Shown here one piece after another: positions 7,869 through 15,995 of a DNA stretch of 23,224 bases (position 1 is its first letter; the number at the start of each line of letters is the position of its first letter). This stretch comes from Oscillospiraceae bacterium (GTDB lineage: Bacteria; Bacillota; Clostridia; Oscillospirales; Ruminococcaceae). Where the stretch lies: contig CAAGCE010000299.1 of the NCBI GenBank assembly GCA_900768245.1, positions 1 to 23,224 on the forward strand, read 5' to 3'. The translations under genes and the position numbers were made by a program. The notes below the pieces were generated by a model, which ran no database searches, had not been told where the DNA came from, and saw nothing but the letters and a program-made list of their open reading frames with translations.

Positions 7869-7897
7869 TTGACAAAGCTAAATTCTACTTGTAATAT
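7869..7897 (+). promoter_or_regulatory. Strong promoter for the SulP transporter gene
   Basis: A consensus TTGACA is followed by a 17-base spacer and TAATAT. Start of transcription would be near 7904, which leaves a leader of about 140 bases. Confidence 0.8.
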
Positions 7898-7903
7898 GCT
7901 GTA

Positions 7904-8043
7904 AAAAGGGGTAAAATTAAATGTATGCGTTTATGCCGAAAAAACTGTTGAAATAAGTTTTTTCCGTACTTCATCAGCTGCGGCTGTGGGACGTAATAAC
8001 GAAAACACGGTCTGCGCACGGCAAAATTAAGGATTAAGGGGTA
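7904..8043 (+). promoter_or_regulatory. 5' leader of the SulP gene, with hairpin
   Basis: The leader holds GAAAAAACT (7938-7946) and its perfect complement AGTTTTTTC (7956-7964) around a 9-base loop, then a weaker CAGC/GCTG stem. No T-run follows the hairpin, so it is not an obvious terminator. I recognise no known riboswitch. The rest of the gap upstream (7681-7868) shows nothing beyond AT-rich sequence and a weak GGAAAAA/TTTTTCC pair at 7741-7774. Confidence 0.35.
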
Positions 8044-9690
8044 ATGAAATTGAACATCTTCAAAAACTACGCTTCAAGGCTGAAGACAGAATTCAGCGGC
8101 TATAATGCCAAAAGCTTCAGCAAGGACGTACTGGCAGGAATTACTGTCGCCGCAGTAGCTCTTCCGCTTGCACTCGCATTCGGCGTTTCTTCCGGCGCAA
8201 CAGCTGCGGCAGGTCTTGTTACAGCTATCATCGCAGGTATCATAATCGGTGCTCTTTCGGGCGGTTCTTACCAGATCTCAGGTCCGACGGGAGCAATGAC
8301 AGCTATTCTTCTCTCGCTCGTTGCAAAATATCAGCTTCAGGGTGTTTTCATCGCAAGTCTTATTTCGGGCATACTTCTTCTTATATGCGGACTTTTAAAG
8401 CTGGGCAAGATCGTTTCCTATCTTCCGCTCCCCGTTATCACAGGCTTTACATCGGGTATCGCTATCATCATCGCTTTCGGTCAGATAAACAATTTCACAG
8501 GTCTTACCTGCAGCGGTGATTCCACCATCTCAAAAACAATAAGCTATTTCACAACAGAACAGCATTTCAGCCTTGTTTCCTTTATAATCGGCGTGGCTGT
8601 TGTTGTATTTATGGCAGTTTATCCAAAGAAAATAAATCAGTATTTTCCAGGCTCTCTTGCAGCGATAATCCTTGCTACAACAGCTGAATTTATTTTCAAC
8701 TTTGACATTGCTCAGGTCGGCGAGGTTCCTAAGTCTATCTTCCTCCCCGACAGACTTGATATTACAAAGATAACACTTTCACAGGTAGAAGGTCTTATAG
8801 TTCCCGCTATTTCAATTGCTGCTCTCGGACTTATCGAAAGCCTTCTCTGCGGTGCTTCCGCAGGCAGAATGAAGAACGAAAAGCTTGATGCAAATCAGGA
8901 GCTTATCGCACAGGGTATCGGCAATATGATAATCCCGTTCTTCGGCGGCGTTCCTGCAACAGCCGCAATCGCACGTACTGCCGTTGCTATCAAATCAGGC
9001 GGCAAAACACGTCTTACAAGCATTATCCACGCTGTTGTACTTCTCCTTTCAATGTTTCTCCTCGGTCCTGTTATTTCAAGGATACCTCTTGCTGCTCTTG
9101 CAGGCGTTCTTATGATGACAGCCTGGAGAATGAATGACTGGGCTGTTATAAGATCTATTTTCCACAAGAAGATCAAAACACAGATAGCGCAGTTTATCCT
9201 TACAATGCTCGCAACAGTTGTTTTTGACCTTACGATCGCTATTTTAATAGGTGTACTTTTCTCCGTAATAATGTTTATCCTCAAGGTTTCGGATATGCAG
9301 GTAAGCGTTGCCAATGTTGACTCACACAAGCTTCACGACGGCACAGCTTCTCCCAAGCATAAGAAAACCGCTGTTGTTTACATTACCGGTCCTCTTTATT
9401 TCGGTACTGCAAATCAGCTTGAGGACAAGCTTCCGGATCTTTCCGACAAGGAAATAATCATTTTCTCTATGAGAGGTGTTCCATTTGCTGACGCAAGCGG
9501 TGTTCAGACTCTTCAGGAATTTACTCACGCACTTTCAAGCAAGAACATAATGGTATTCTTTACCGCTATCCAGCAGCCTGTTATGGAAATGTTCAACCGC
9601 TGCGGTCTTTCCGAAGATGTGGGCGAGGAGAAATTCTTCTGGAGCACAGACAAGGCTCTTGACTACATAGGAAACAATACAGAAAACTAA
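8044..9690 (+). CDS. SulP-family inorganic anion transporter with STAS domain
   Basis: This 548-residue membrane protein belongs to the SulP/SLC26 family. About the first 410 residues form the multi-helix transport domain, with the family core GGSYQISGPTGAMTAIL near residues 78-95 and PFFGGVPATAAIART near 300-315. The C-terminal STAS domain begins near 440 (AVVYITGPLYFGTANQL) and contains FADASGVQTL around 480. SulP proteins carry sulfate, bicarbonate, other small anions or dicarboxylates; the substrate cannot be read from this sequence and there are no sulfate or carbonic anhydrase genes nearby. The start is uncertain: AAGGGG at 8036-8041 is too close to the ATG at 8044 but well placed for TTG at 8050, which would remove two residues. 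A terminator-like hairpin follows the gene. Confidence 0.92.
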   Translation: MKLNIFKNYASRLKTEFSGYNAKSFSKDVLAGITVAAVALPLALAFGVSSGATAAAGLVTAIIAGIIIGALSGGSYQISGPTGAMTAILLSLVAKYQLQGVFIASLISGILLLICGLLKLGKIVSYLPLPVITGFTSGIAIIIAFGQINNFTGLTCSGDSTISKTISYFTTEQHFSLVSFIIGVAVVVFMAVYPKKINQYFPGSLAAIILATTAEFIFNFDIAQVGEVPKSIFLPDRLDITKITLSQVEGLIVPAISIAALGLIESLLCGASAGRMKNEKLDANQELIAQGIGNMIIPFFGGVPATAAIARTAVAIKSGGKTRLTSIIHAVVLLLSMFLLGPVISRIPLAALAGVLMMTAWRMNDWAVIRSIFHKKIKTQIAQFILTMLATVVFDLTIAILIGVLFSVIMFILKVSDMQVSVANVDSHKLHDGTASPKHKKTAVVYITGPLYFGTANQLEDKLPDLSDKEIIIFSMRGVPFADASGVQTLQEFTHALSSKNIMVFFTAIQQPVMEMFNRCGLSEDVGEEKFFWSTDKALDYIGNNTEN

Positions 9691-9697
9691 CGGTTTT

Positions 9698-9730
9698 ATC
9701 GGGTGACATAATATGTTGCCCGATTTTTTA
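9698..9730 (+). terminator. Intrinsic terminator after the SulP gene
   Basis: ATCGGG and CCCGAT close a stem that can extend inward through TGACA/TGTTG with two G-U pairs, giving 11 bp, followed by six T. It lies only 22 bases before the next start codon, so that gene depends on readthrough or on a promoter I cannot see. Confidence 0.82.
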
Positions 9731-9752
9731 TATTAAAAGAAAAGAAAGAAAA

Positions 9753-10436
9753 ATGCCAATGAAAAAGCCAAGCATCAACAAAAACAGAATAATATCATAT
9801 CTCGTGGGACTTTTTATTATGACTATCGGTGTGTCAATATCCGTAAAATCAGATCTCGGCGTTTCTCCGGTAAGCTCCATACCTTACACCATCACTCTCA
9901 ACCTGGGCATTGAAATGGGCAACGCAACTATACTTTTTCACGCTGTACTCGTACTTTTGCAGATAATCATTCTCAGACGTGATTTCAAGCCAAAAAACCT
10001 GCTACAAATATTTGCAGGTATTATTTTCGGTAAATTCACCACGTTTTCAAATATGCTTATGGGCTATCTTCCCGACACGGACAACATTATTATAAGACTT
10101 GCTATGCTGCTTGCAAGCATTATAATTATCGCTTTCGGTATTTTTCTTTATGTTCCTGCGGACATTGTTCCTCTTGCGGGTGAAGGCATAATGCAGGCTG
10201 TTTCAGCAAAGACAGGCATTGAGTTTTCCAAGGTAAAAATAGCATTCGATATTTCTATGGTAGTTATTTCCGCCGCAATATGCCTTATCCGTCTGAAAAG
10301 TCTCGGCAGCGTTGGCATAGGTACTGTAATTGCGGCTGTTCTTGTCGGTATGGTGCTTGGATCTATTATGAAGCGTTTCAAGGGCAAGCTTGATATTTTC
10401 CTCGGCTATGCCGAAAAAGAGGACAGCTCCAAATAA
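9753..10436 (+). CDS. YczE/YitT-like integral membrane protein
   Basis: This 227-residue, highly hydrophobic protein has about five to six membrane helices. Its N-terminal pattern (SYLVGLFIMTIGVSISVKSD, then LGVSPVSSIPYTI) and internal helix repeat resemble the YczE/YyaS group of Bacillota membrane proteins, related in layout to YitT. No transport substrate is established for the group. Two ATGs are possible, 9753 and 9759; the only ribosome-binding-like sequence is the purine stretch AAAAGAAAGAAA, so the start is uncertain by two residues. It follows the SulP terminator closely and precedes a separate promoter for the ABC operon, so it may be transcribed at low level. Confidence 0.72.
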   Translation: MPMKKPSINKNRIISYLVGLFIMTIGVSISVKSDLGVSPVSSIPYTITLNLGIEMGNATILFHAVLVLLQIIILRRDFKPKNLLQIFAGIIFGKFTTFSNMLMGYLPDTDNIIIRLAMLLASIIIIAFGIFLYVPADIVPLAGEGIMQAVSAKTGIEFSKVKIAFDISMVVISAAICLIRLKSLGSVGIGTVIAAVLVGMVLGSIMKRFKGKLDIFLGYAEKEDSSK

Positions 10437-10500
10437 AAGTCACCGTATTTGATTACATATTTTTCCTATATTGTATATTAAGGTTTTTAGCGGTTTTCTA

Positions 10501-10529
10501 TTGATTTATTGAGAAAAATTGTGTATAAT
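10501..10529 (+). promoter_or_regulatory. Promoter of the nucleoside ABC operon
   Basis: TTGATT and TATAAT are separated by 17 bases. The start codon at 10568 follows a leader of about 30 bases with AGGAGGG at 10556-10562. No terminator is evident between the upstream gene's stop codon and this promoter. Confidence 0.7.
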
Positions 10530-10567
10530 AAAGATGTATGTAAAAAAATAAGTTCAGGAGGGTATGT

Positions 10568-12103
10568 ATGGCAGAACAAAAGGAAAAGCCTTATGCTATT
10601 GAATGCCGTGGTATTACCAAGGTGTTCGGAACGGTTGTCGCCAATGATAAGATCGACCTCTCTGTAAAATACGGAGAAATTCTTGCTCTGCTCGGTGAAA
10701 ACGGCTCAGGCAAAACTACACTTATGAATATGCTTTCAGGCATTTATCACCCGGACGAAGGCTCTATCAGCATTTCGGGTCAGCGTGTTGCGATAAATTC
10801 ACCTCACGATGCTATAGACCTTGGCATAGGTATGATACATCAGCATTTCAAGCTCGTTGAGGTTTTCAGCGCAATGGACAACATCATTGCAGGTACACCC
10901 GGAAAGCTAAAAAAACGCTCTGTTATGAGAAATGATATTTCGGAAATAAGTCAAAAGCTTGGTCTTGATGTTGACCCCGACAAAAAAATATACGATATGT
11001 CCGTCAGCGAAAAACAGACCGTTGAAATCCTGAAAGTCCTTTACCGTGGTGCAAAAATACTCATTCTTGACGAACCGACGGCTGTACTTACCCCTCAGGA
11101 AACGGAAAAGCTATTTGATATGCTTCGCCGTATGCGCAATGACGGCTGTGCTATCATCATCATCACACATAAGCTCAACGAGGTGCTTTCCATAAGCGAC
11201 CGTGTTACTGTTCTCAGAAAAGGTCAGTCCGTTGCTACAGTAAATACTGCCGAAACAGATGACAAGAAGCTTACAGAATTAATGGTCGGAAAGCCTGTCA
11301 GCCTCAGCATAAGCCGTCCCGAACCCGTTGACCCCGAACCTCTTATAAATGTATATCATCTTTCTGTTGACAAGCCTGACGGAACTGTTGGTCTTGATGA
11401 TGTTACCTTTGACATTTGCAAGGGTGAGATCCTCGGCGTTGCAGGTGTTGCCGGCAGCGGTCAGAAAGAACTTTGTGAAACAATTGCAGGTCTTATCGAC
11501 ATAAAGGCAGGTGCGGTTCTCTACAACAAGGAAAACATCATCGGCAAATCAACAAAGGAGATCATTGACCTTGGTATCAGTATGAGCTTTGTACCTGAGG
11601 ACAGACTCGGTATGGGTCTTGTTGCTTCAATGGGTATGACAGGAAATATGCTCCTTAAATCATATGCCGACAGCAAAGGACCTTTTGTTGACCGTGCGCC
11701 TGCAAAGGAGCTTTCAGAAAGGCTTATCAAGCAGCTTGACATTAAAACACCGTCCACAGAGATACCGGTAAGAATGCTTTCGGGCGGTAATGTTCAGAAG
11801 GTGCTCCTCGGACGTGAGATCGAGTCAAATCCGAATCTTCTTATTACAGCTTACCCCGTAAGAGGTCTTGACATCAATTCGGCTTACACTATATATGACC
11901 TGCTCAATGAGCAGAAGAAAAAGGGTGTTGCGGTACTCTTTATCGGTGAGGACCTTGACGTTCTTCTTGAACTGGCCGACAAGATAATGGTTCTTTGCCA
12001 CGGCAGGATAACAGGTATCGTTGATGCAAAAGCAGTTACAAAAGAACAGCTTGGTCTTATGATGACAGGCGCAAAGGCAGAGGAGGTGCTTGGCAATGGC
12101 TGA
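10568..12103 (+). CDS. Nucleoside-type ABC importer, double ATP-binding subunit
   Basis: This 511-residue protein contains two fused ATPase domains, as in the RbsA/YufO (NupO) group. Domain one has Walker A GENGSGKTT at 43-51 and Walker B LILDEPTAVLT; its signature is degenerate (MSVSEKQTVEILK). Domain two begins near 265 and has a degenerate Walker A (GVAGSGQKEL), as usual in this family, an intact LSGGNVQKVLLGRE signature and a modified Walker B ending in PVRGLD. Its permease neighbours are of the BmpA-linked guanosine/nucleoside type, so nucleosides are the likely substrate (inference). The next gene starts inside its last codons. No binding lipoprotein of the BmpA family is present beside it, although one usually is. 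Confidence 0.9.
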   Translation: MAEQKEKPYAIECRGITKVFGTVVANDKIDLSVKYGEILALLGENGSGKTTLMNMLSGIYHPDEGSISISGQRVAINSPHDAIDLGIGMIHQHFKLVEVFSAMDNIIAGTPGKLKKRSVMRNDISEISQKLGLDVDPDKKIYDMSVSEKQTVEILKVLYRGAKILILDEPTAVLTPQETEKLFDMLRRMRNDGCAIIIITHKLNEVLSISDRVTVLRKGQSVATVNTAETDDKKLTELMVGKPVSLSISRPEPVDPEPLINVYHLSVDKPDGTVGLDDVTFDICKGEILGVAGVAGSGQKELCETIAGLIDIKAGAVLYNKENIIGKSTKEIIDLGISMSFVPEDRLGMGLVASMGMTGNMLLKSYADSKGPFVDRAPAKELSERLIKQLDIKTPSTEIPVRMLSGGNVQKVLLGREIESNPNLLITAYPVRGLDINSAYTIYDLLNEQKKKGVAVLFIGEDLDVLLELADKIMVLCHGRITGIVDAKAVTKEQLGLMMTGAKAEEVLGNG

Positions 12104-13196
12104 TACAAACACACAGAAAAAGCAGAAAGAGCCGCTTATCCGTGTTGCTAAGCGTTCCGAACTCACTAACAGGGAAGCTATGCTGCTAAGATTTTTCTCT
12201 GTATTTGCCGCACTTGTGGCAGGCGGGATCTTTATCCTTATCATCGGCTACAATCCTTTTTCCGTATACGGAACTATCATAAGCGGTGCATTCAGCACAA
12301 CAATGGCTTTTCAGGCAACAATAAAGGTAATGATACCGCTCCTTATTTCATCACTTGGCATAACACTTGCCTTTAAAATGAAATTCTGGAATATCGGTGC
12401 TGAGGGACAGATCATCGTAGGTGCGATATTTGCTTCATACTTTGCACTTTTCCATGACACACTCCCCCATTGGCTGCTTGTTATAATCATGCTTGCGGCA
12501 GGTATCATCGGCGGCGGCATTTACGGTCTTATCCCTGCATTTTTCAAGGCTAAGTTCAATACAAACGAAACACTTTTCACACTTATGCTCAACTATATCG
12601 CACTCTATGCAATAGTATGGCTCCGTGACGGTGCATGGGCTGACCCTGAATCGGGCGGCTATCCTAAGATCGCACGTTTCGCAAAAAATGCTCAGCTTGA
12701 CAAGGTGTTCGGCATCCAGATAGGCTGGATAATCGGACTTGTTCTCGTTGTCGCTGTATTTATCTACCTAAACTACACAAAGCACGGCTATGAGATAAGC
12801 GTTGTTTCCGAAAGCCATGCTACTGCACGGTATGCAGGCATGGACCCTAAAAAGATCATGCTCAGAACAATGTTTTTGAGCGGTGCAATATGCGGTATCG
12901 CAGGTATGGTACAGGCAACAGGCTCGGATATGACACTTGCAACATCTGTTGCGGGCGGTGTCGGCTTTACAGCTATTATCGTTGCTTGGCTTGCTCAGCT
13001 TAATCCTATCGGGATCTTAGTCGTATCGTTCCTTTTCTCCGTCCTTGAAAAGGGCAGCAGCGTAATGCAGTCATCATTTGGTCTGTCGGTTTACACGGCT
13101 GATGTTCTTCAGGGCATTATCCTCTTCTTTGTTATGGCGGGAGAATTCTTTATCCGATACAGATTTGTACTTGGCAGAAAGGAGAAGAAGAACTGA
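12096..13196 (+). CDS. Nucleoside-type ABC importer, permease 1
   Basis: This 366-residue membrane protein has about nine or ten helices and the branched-chain-amino-acid/ribose-type permease fold (BPD_transp_2). Landmarks are AFKMKFWNIGAEGQIIVGAI near 90-108, an NTNETLFTLMLNYIA loop, and VVSESHATARYAGMDPKKI before the last helices. These match the YufP (NupP) type. I start it at the ATG at 12096, with AGGAGG 9 bases upstream; the TTG at 12090 is too close to that site. It overlaps the ATPase gene by 8 bases, which suggests translational coupling. It forms a heterodimeric channel with the next gene product. Confidence 0.9.
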   Translation: MADTNTQKKQKEPLIRVAKRSELTNREAMLLRFFSVFAALVAGGIFILIIGYNPFSVYGTIISGAFSTTMAFQATIKVMIPLLISSLGITLAFKMKFWNIGAEGQIIVGAIFASYFALFHDTLPHWLLVIIMLAAGIIGGGIYGLIPAFFKAKFNTNETLFTLMLNYIALYAIVWLRDGAWADPESGGYPKIARFAKNAQLDKVFGIQIGWIIGLVLVVAVFIYLNYTKHGYEISVVSESHATARYAGMDPKKIMLRTMFLSGAICGIAGMVQATGSDMTLATSVAGGVGFTAIIVAWLAQLNPIGILVVSFLFSVLEKGSSVMQSSFGLSVYTADVLQGIILFFVMAGEFFIRYRFVLGRKEKKN

Positions 13197-14152
13197 TGGA
13201 TATGTTTATTAATTTTCTTGTTGCTGCCGTTCTGGCGGGAACTCCTCTTCTTTTCGGTACGCTGGGTGAAATATTAAATGAAAAGTCGGGGCATCTTAAC
13301 CTTGGTGTTCAGGGTATGATGTCTATCGGTGCCTGTGCAGGATTTATGATAGGCTACAATACCGACAGTCTTTTCTGGGCTCTTATTGCAGCATTTCTTG
13401 CAGGTGCGGCTTCGGCTCTCATTTATGCAGTCCTTACAGTTACCTTTATGGCTGACCAGAATGTTACAGGTCTTACGCTTACCATTTTCGGCGGCGGTCT
13501 TTCAAACTTTATCGGTGAATATATGCTTACCAACTCCGAAACGGGTACATTAAAGCTTCCTGAGCGTATCACCTCTCAGATAAGAAATCTCAGCATTCCG
13601 GGGTTAAGCGACATTCCCGTTATCGGAAAGCTTCTGTTCTCTTATAACATTTTCGTTTACATCGGCGTTGTTGTCGCTGTGATACTTTTCATTTACCTTA
13701 ACAAAACAAAGGCAGGACTTAATCTCCGTACTATCGGTGAAAACCCTGCTGCGGCAGATGCGGTCGGCATAAATGTTTCAGGAACAAAGTACATCAATCT
13801 GCTTATCGGCGGCGGTATATGCGGTATCGGCGGTGCTTACTGCTCAATGATAATCTGCGGCGGTGTATGGATGAGCGACAGCGTAAACGGACTTGGCTGG
13901 ATAGCGGTCGCACTTGTTATTTTTGCAGGCTGGAGTCCTTTAAGAGCATTGGGCGGAAGCCTTGTATTCGGTGCATTCAGCGTACTGAAATACTATATGC
14001 CAAAGTCCATAATCGCACTTCCAAATGCTTTTTACGATATGCTCCCATTTATCATCACAGCACTTATCCTCGTTATCACATCAATGAAAAAGCACAAAGG
14101 AAAGTCACAGCCTGCATCCTGCGGTGTGAACTATTTCCGTGAAGAAAGATAA
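13196..14152 (+). CDS. Nucleoside-type ABC importer, permease 2
   Basis: This 318-residue membrane protein is the second permease of the importer, YufQ (NupQ) type. Family landmarks are TPLLFGTLGEILNEKSGHLN with LGVQGMMSIGA near the N-terminus and LNLRTIGENPAAADAVGINV before the C-terminal helices. The stop codon of permease 1 and this ATG share one base (TGATG), so the genes are coupled. Its C-terminal tail ends in a basic, non-hydrophobic stretch. It is the last gene before a strong terminator, so the operon is ATPase, permease 1, permease 2, and the substrate-binding lipoprotein must come from another locus. Confidence 0.9.
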   Translation: MDMFINFLVAAVLAGTPLLFGTLGEILNEKSGHLNLGVQGMMSIGACAGFMIGYNTDSLFWALIAAFLAGAASALIYAVLTVTFMADQNVTGLTLTIFGGGLSNFIGEYMLTNSETGTLKLPERITSQIRNLSIPGLSDIPVIGKLLFSYNIFVYIGVVVAVILFIYLNKTKAGLNLRTIGENPAAADAVGINVSGTKYINLLIGGGICGIGGAYCSMIICGGVWMSDSVNGLGWIAVALVIFAGWSPLRALGGSLVFGAFSVLKYYMPKSIIALPNAFYDMLPFIITALILVITSMKKHKGKSQPASCGVNYFREER

Positions 14153-14191
14153 ATTGCGTTCATCGGAGGCAAGCCATTCATTAGAAATGAC

Positions 14192-14246
14192 AAGCCGGAT
14201 AAGATGGCAGGCTGGAATACCTGCTTCTTATCCGGTTTTACTTTTA
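14192..14246 (+). terminator. Intrinsic terminator of the nucleoside ABC operon
   Basis: CCGGATAAG and CTTATCCGG form a long stem, with an inner GCAGG/CCTGC stem and flanking A-T and G-U pairs, followed by TTTTACTTTT. The long hairpin separates the ABC operon from the MATE gene. Confidence 0.88.
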
Positions 14247-14276
14247 AATTTTAATAAGAAAGAAAGGAAATCGGAA

Positions 14277-15632
14277 ATGAGATCAACACAAAATTTTACT
14301 GAGGGAAAGATACTTTCCCCGCTTATACTTTTTGCACTTCCTGTCCTGCTGGCGATTTTTCTCCAGACGATGTACGGTGCAGTTGATATGCTTATTGTAG
14401 GCTGGTTCGGCTCGGCGGCGGACATATCCGCTGTTTCAACAGGCAGCTGGGTAATGCAGACCGTTACTACCGCAATAGTCGGACTTGCTATGGGTACAAC
14501 TATCCTGCTCGGCAGAAAGATCGGTGAGGGCAAAAGCCACGAAGCAGGTGATGTTATCGGTGCAAGCCTATGCCTTTTCGCTGTTATCGGTGCGGCTGTA
14601 ACATTGCTTATGGAGATATTTGCAGTTCCCGTAACCAACATAGTAAAAGCTCCTGAAGAAGCTTTCAGCGGTACTGTTTCTTATATAAGGATATGCTCGG
14701 GCGGTGCACTTTTCATTGTTGCTTATAATGTTATCGGAAGTATTTTTCGTGGAATGGGCAACTCGAAAATGCCGCTCATCACAGTAGCCATTGCCTGTGT
14801 GTGCAATATTATCGGCGACCTTTTATTAGTCGGAGTATTCGGTATGGGTGTTGCAGGTGCGGCTATTGCCACAGTTTTTGCTCAGGCGGTAAGCGTTGTC
14901 ATATCTGTCATAATAATCAGAAAGCAGAAAATGCCCTTCACATTCGGCAGGGACAATATCCGCTTTAATAAAAATATCATTGGCAAGGTAGTAAAGCTTG
15001 GTCTGCCTATTGCATTTCAGGACACCCTTGTATCCATATCGTTCCTCACTATAACGGCGATAGTAAACACTCTTGGCGTAACTGCATCGGCAGGTGTTGG
15101 TGTTGCTGAAAAGATATGCGGATTTGTTCTTCTTGTGCCGTCGGCATATATGCAGTCTATGTCGGCATTTGTTGCCCAGAATATTGGTGCGGAAAAGCCT
15201 GACCGTGCTAAAAAGGCACTTATATACGGCATACTGACCTCACTTGCGGCAGGTGTTTTTCTTTCCTACTTTTCATTCTTCCACGGTGATCTTCTGGCAG
15301 GGATTTTCAACAAAGACCCTGTTGTTATAGAAGCTGCGGCAGAGTATCTTAAAGCATATGCCATAGACTGTCTGCTTGTTTCATTTCTTTTCTGTTTTAT
15401 AGGCTATTTTAACGGCTGCGGACACACAAAATTCAATATGATACAAGGCATTGCAGGAGCTTTCGGAGTAAGAATACCCGTATCATTTCTTATGAGCCGT
15501 ATTGTACCTGTTTCACTTTTCAAGGTTGGACTTGCGACGCCGTGCTCGACTGTTTTACAGATCATTTTATGTGTTACATATTTTTTTATCACGGAGCGCA
15601 GGCGCAAAAAGGCTGATACAGCAAACATATAG
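14277..15632 (+). CDS. MATE-family multidrug/metabolite efflux transporter
   Basis: This 451-residue membrane protein has about twelve helices and two MATE repeats. The N-terminal half reads ILSPLILFALPVLLAIFLQT then MYGAVDMLIVGWFGSAADISAVS, and the second repeat begins with VVKLGLPIAFQDTLVSISFL near 240. MATE proteins export cationic compounds or metabolites using a Na+ or H+ gradient. The open frame extends upstream to 14139, but that extension runs through the terminator of the previous operon; the ATG at 14277 has AAAGGAAA 8 bases before it and gives the normal family length. I see no clear promoter between terminator and start. Substrate unknown. Confidence 0.92.
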   Translation: MRSTQNFTEGKILSPLILFALPVLLAIFLQTMYGAVDMLIVGWFGSAADISAVSTGSWVMQTVTTAIVGLAMGTTILLGRKIGEGKSHEAGDVIGASLCLFAVIGAAVTLLMEIFAVPVTNIVKAPEEAFSGTVSYIRICSGGALFIVAYNVIGSIFRGMGNSKMPLITVAIACVCNIIGDLLLVGVFGMGVAGAAIATVFAQAVSVVISVIIIRKQKMPFTFGRDNIRFNKNIIGKVVKLGLPIAFQDTLVSISFLTITAIVNTLGVTASAGVGVAEKICGFVLLVPSAYMQSMSAFVAQNIGAEKPDRAKKALIYGILTSLAAGVFLSYFSFFHGDLLAGIFNKDPVVIEAAAEYLKAYAIDCLLVSFLFCFIGYFNGCGHTKFNMIQGIAGAFGVRIPVSFLMSRIVPVSLFKVGLATPCSTVLQIILCVTYFFITERRRKKADTANI

Positions 15633-15753
15633 CTGCCGCTCTGCTGTCTATAATGATAATTCTGCGCTGACGCTTGAATGTATCGCATATTTTGTAGTGG
15701 TGGATTCTATATCCGCCAGTTTAAGTGCTTTTGTATCTGTCAGTTTTGCTGTG

Positions 15754-15793
15754 TTTTCCAAATTTGCTCTGCTGCGCTCGCAAATTTGGAAAA
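15754..15793. repeat. 13-bp perfect inverted repeat
   Basis: TTTTCCAAATTTG (15754-15766) and CAAATTTGGAAAA (15781-15793) are perfect complements around a 14-base loop. No T-run follows on the plus strand, so a normal terminator role is not obvious. Confidence 0.7.
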
Positions 15794-15807
15794 GGGGTGG
15801 TTTGGCT

Positions 15808-15957
15808 TTATTCGTTAGAATTAGCGCAATGCAGATTAACGGTTTTACATATATTGTAACTGACGTTACATCTCTCGCACCAAATTTTTTGAGCTGCATT
15901 GCGCTTTTGATTTTTTAGTTTTGCTTTTCTTCTTTTTATTTTGCCTTATTCGTTAGA
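15808..15957. repeat. Small element bounded by TTATTCGTTAGA direct repeats
   Basis: TTATTCGTTAGA occurs at 15808-15819 and 15946-15957. Between them GCGCAATGCAG (15824-15834) and CTGCATTGCGC (15894-15904) are perfect complements, and TGTAAC-TGAC-GTTACA (15855-15870) forms a small central hairpin. ATTGCGCTA recurs just after the second direct repeat. The pattern could be a tiny mobile repeat with duplicated flanks or a structured RNA; there is no coding capacity. Confidence 0.55.
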
Positions 15958-15995
15958 TTGCGCTAGGGGTGTTTCGCTCCTGCGGGAGCGACCAC

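Larger units (their letters stand above)
15633..15990. other. Non-coding intergenic stretch rich in inverted repeats
   Basis: No gene is visible between the MATE stop codon and the dispersed repeat. It contains several hairpin-forming sequences: GGTGGA/TCCGCC (around 15701-15719), a 13-bp stem at 15754-15793, the paired motifs at 15808-15957, and TCGCTCC-TGCG-GGAGCGA at 15974-15991. Open frames here are short and have no recognisable product. No clear T-tailed terminator for the MATE gene is visible. Confidence 0.6.

Noticed and set aside
14139..14276. Upstream extension of the MATE frame, overlapping the permease gene
   Set aside because: It runs through a strong terminator hairpin, has no good ribosome binding site, and adds 46 residues not expected in MATE proteins.
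15502..15918. 138-codon plus-strand frame past the end of the MATE gene
   Set aside because: It overlaps the MATE gene in another frame and then runs through the inverted-repeat cluster; no product recognised.
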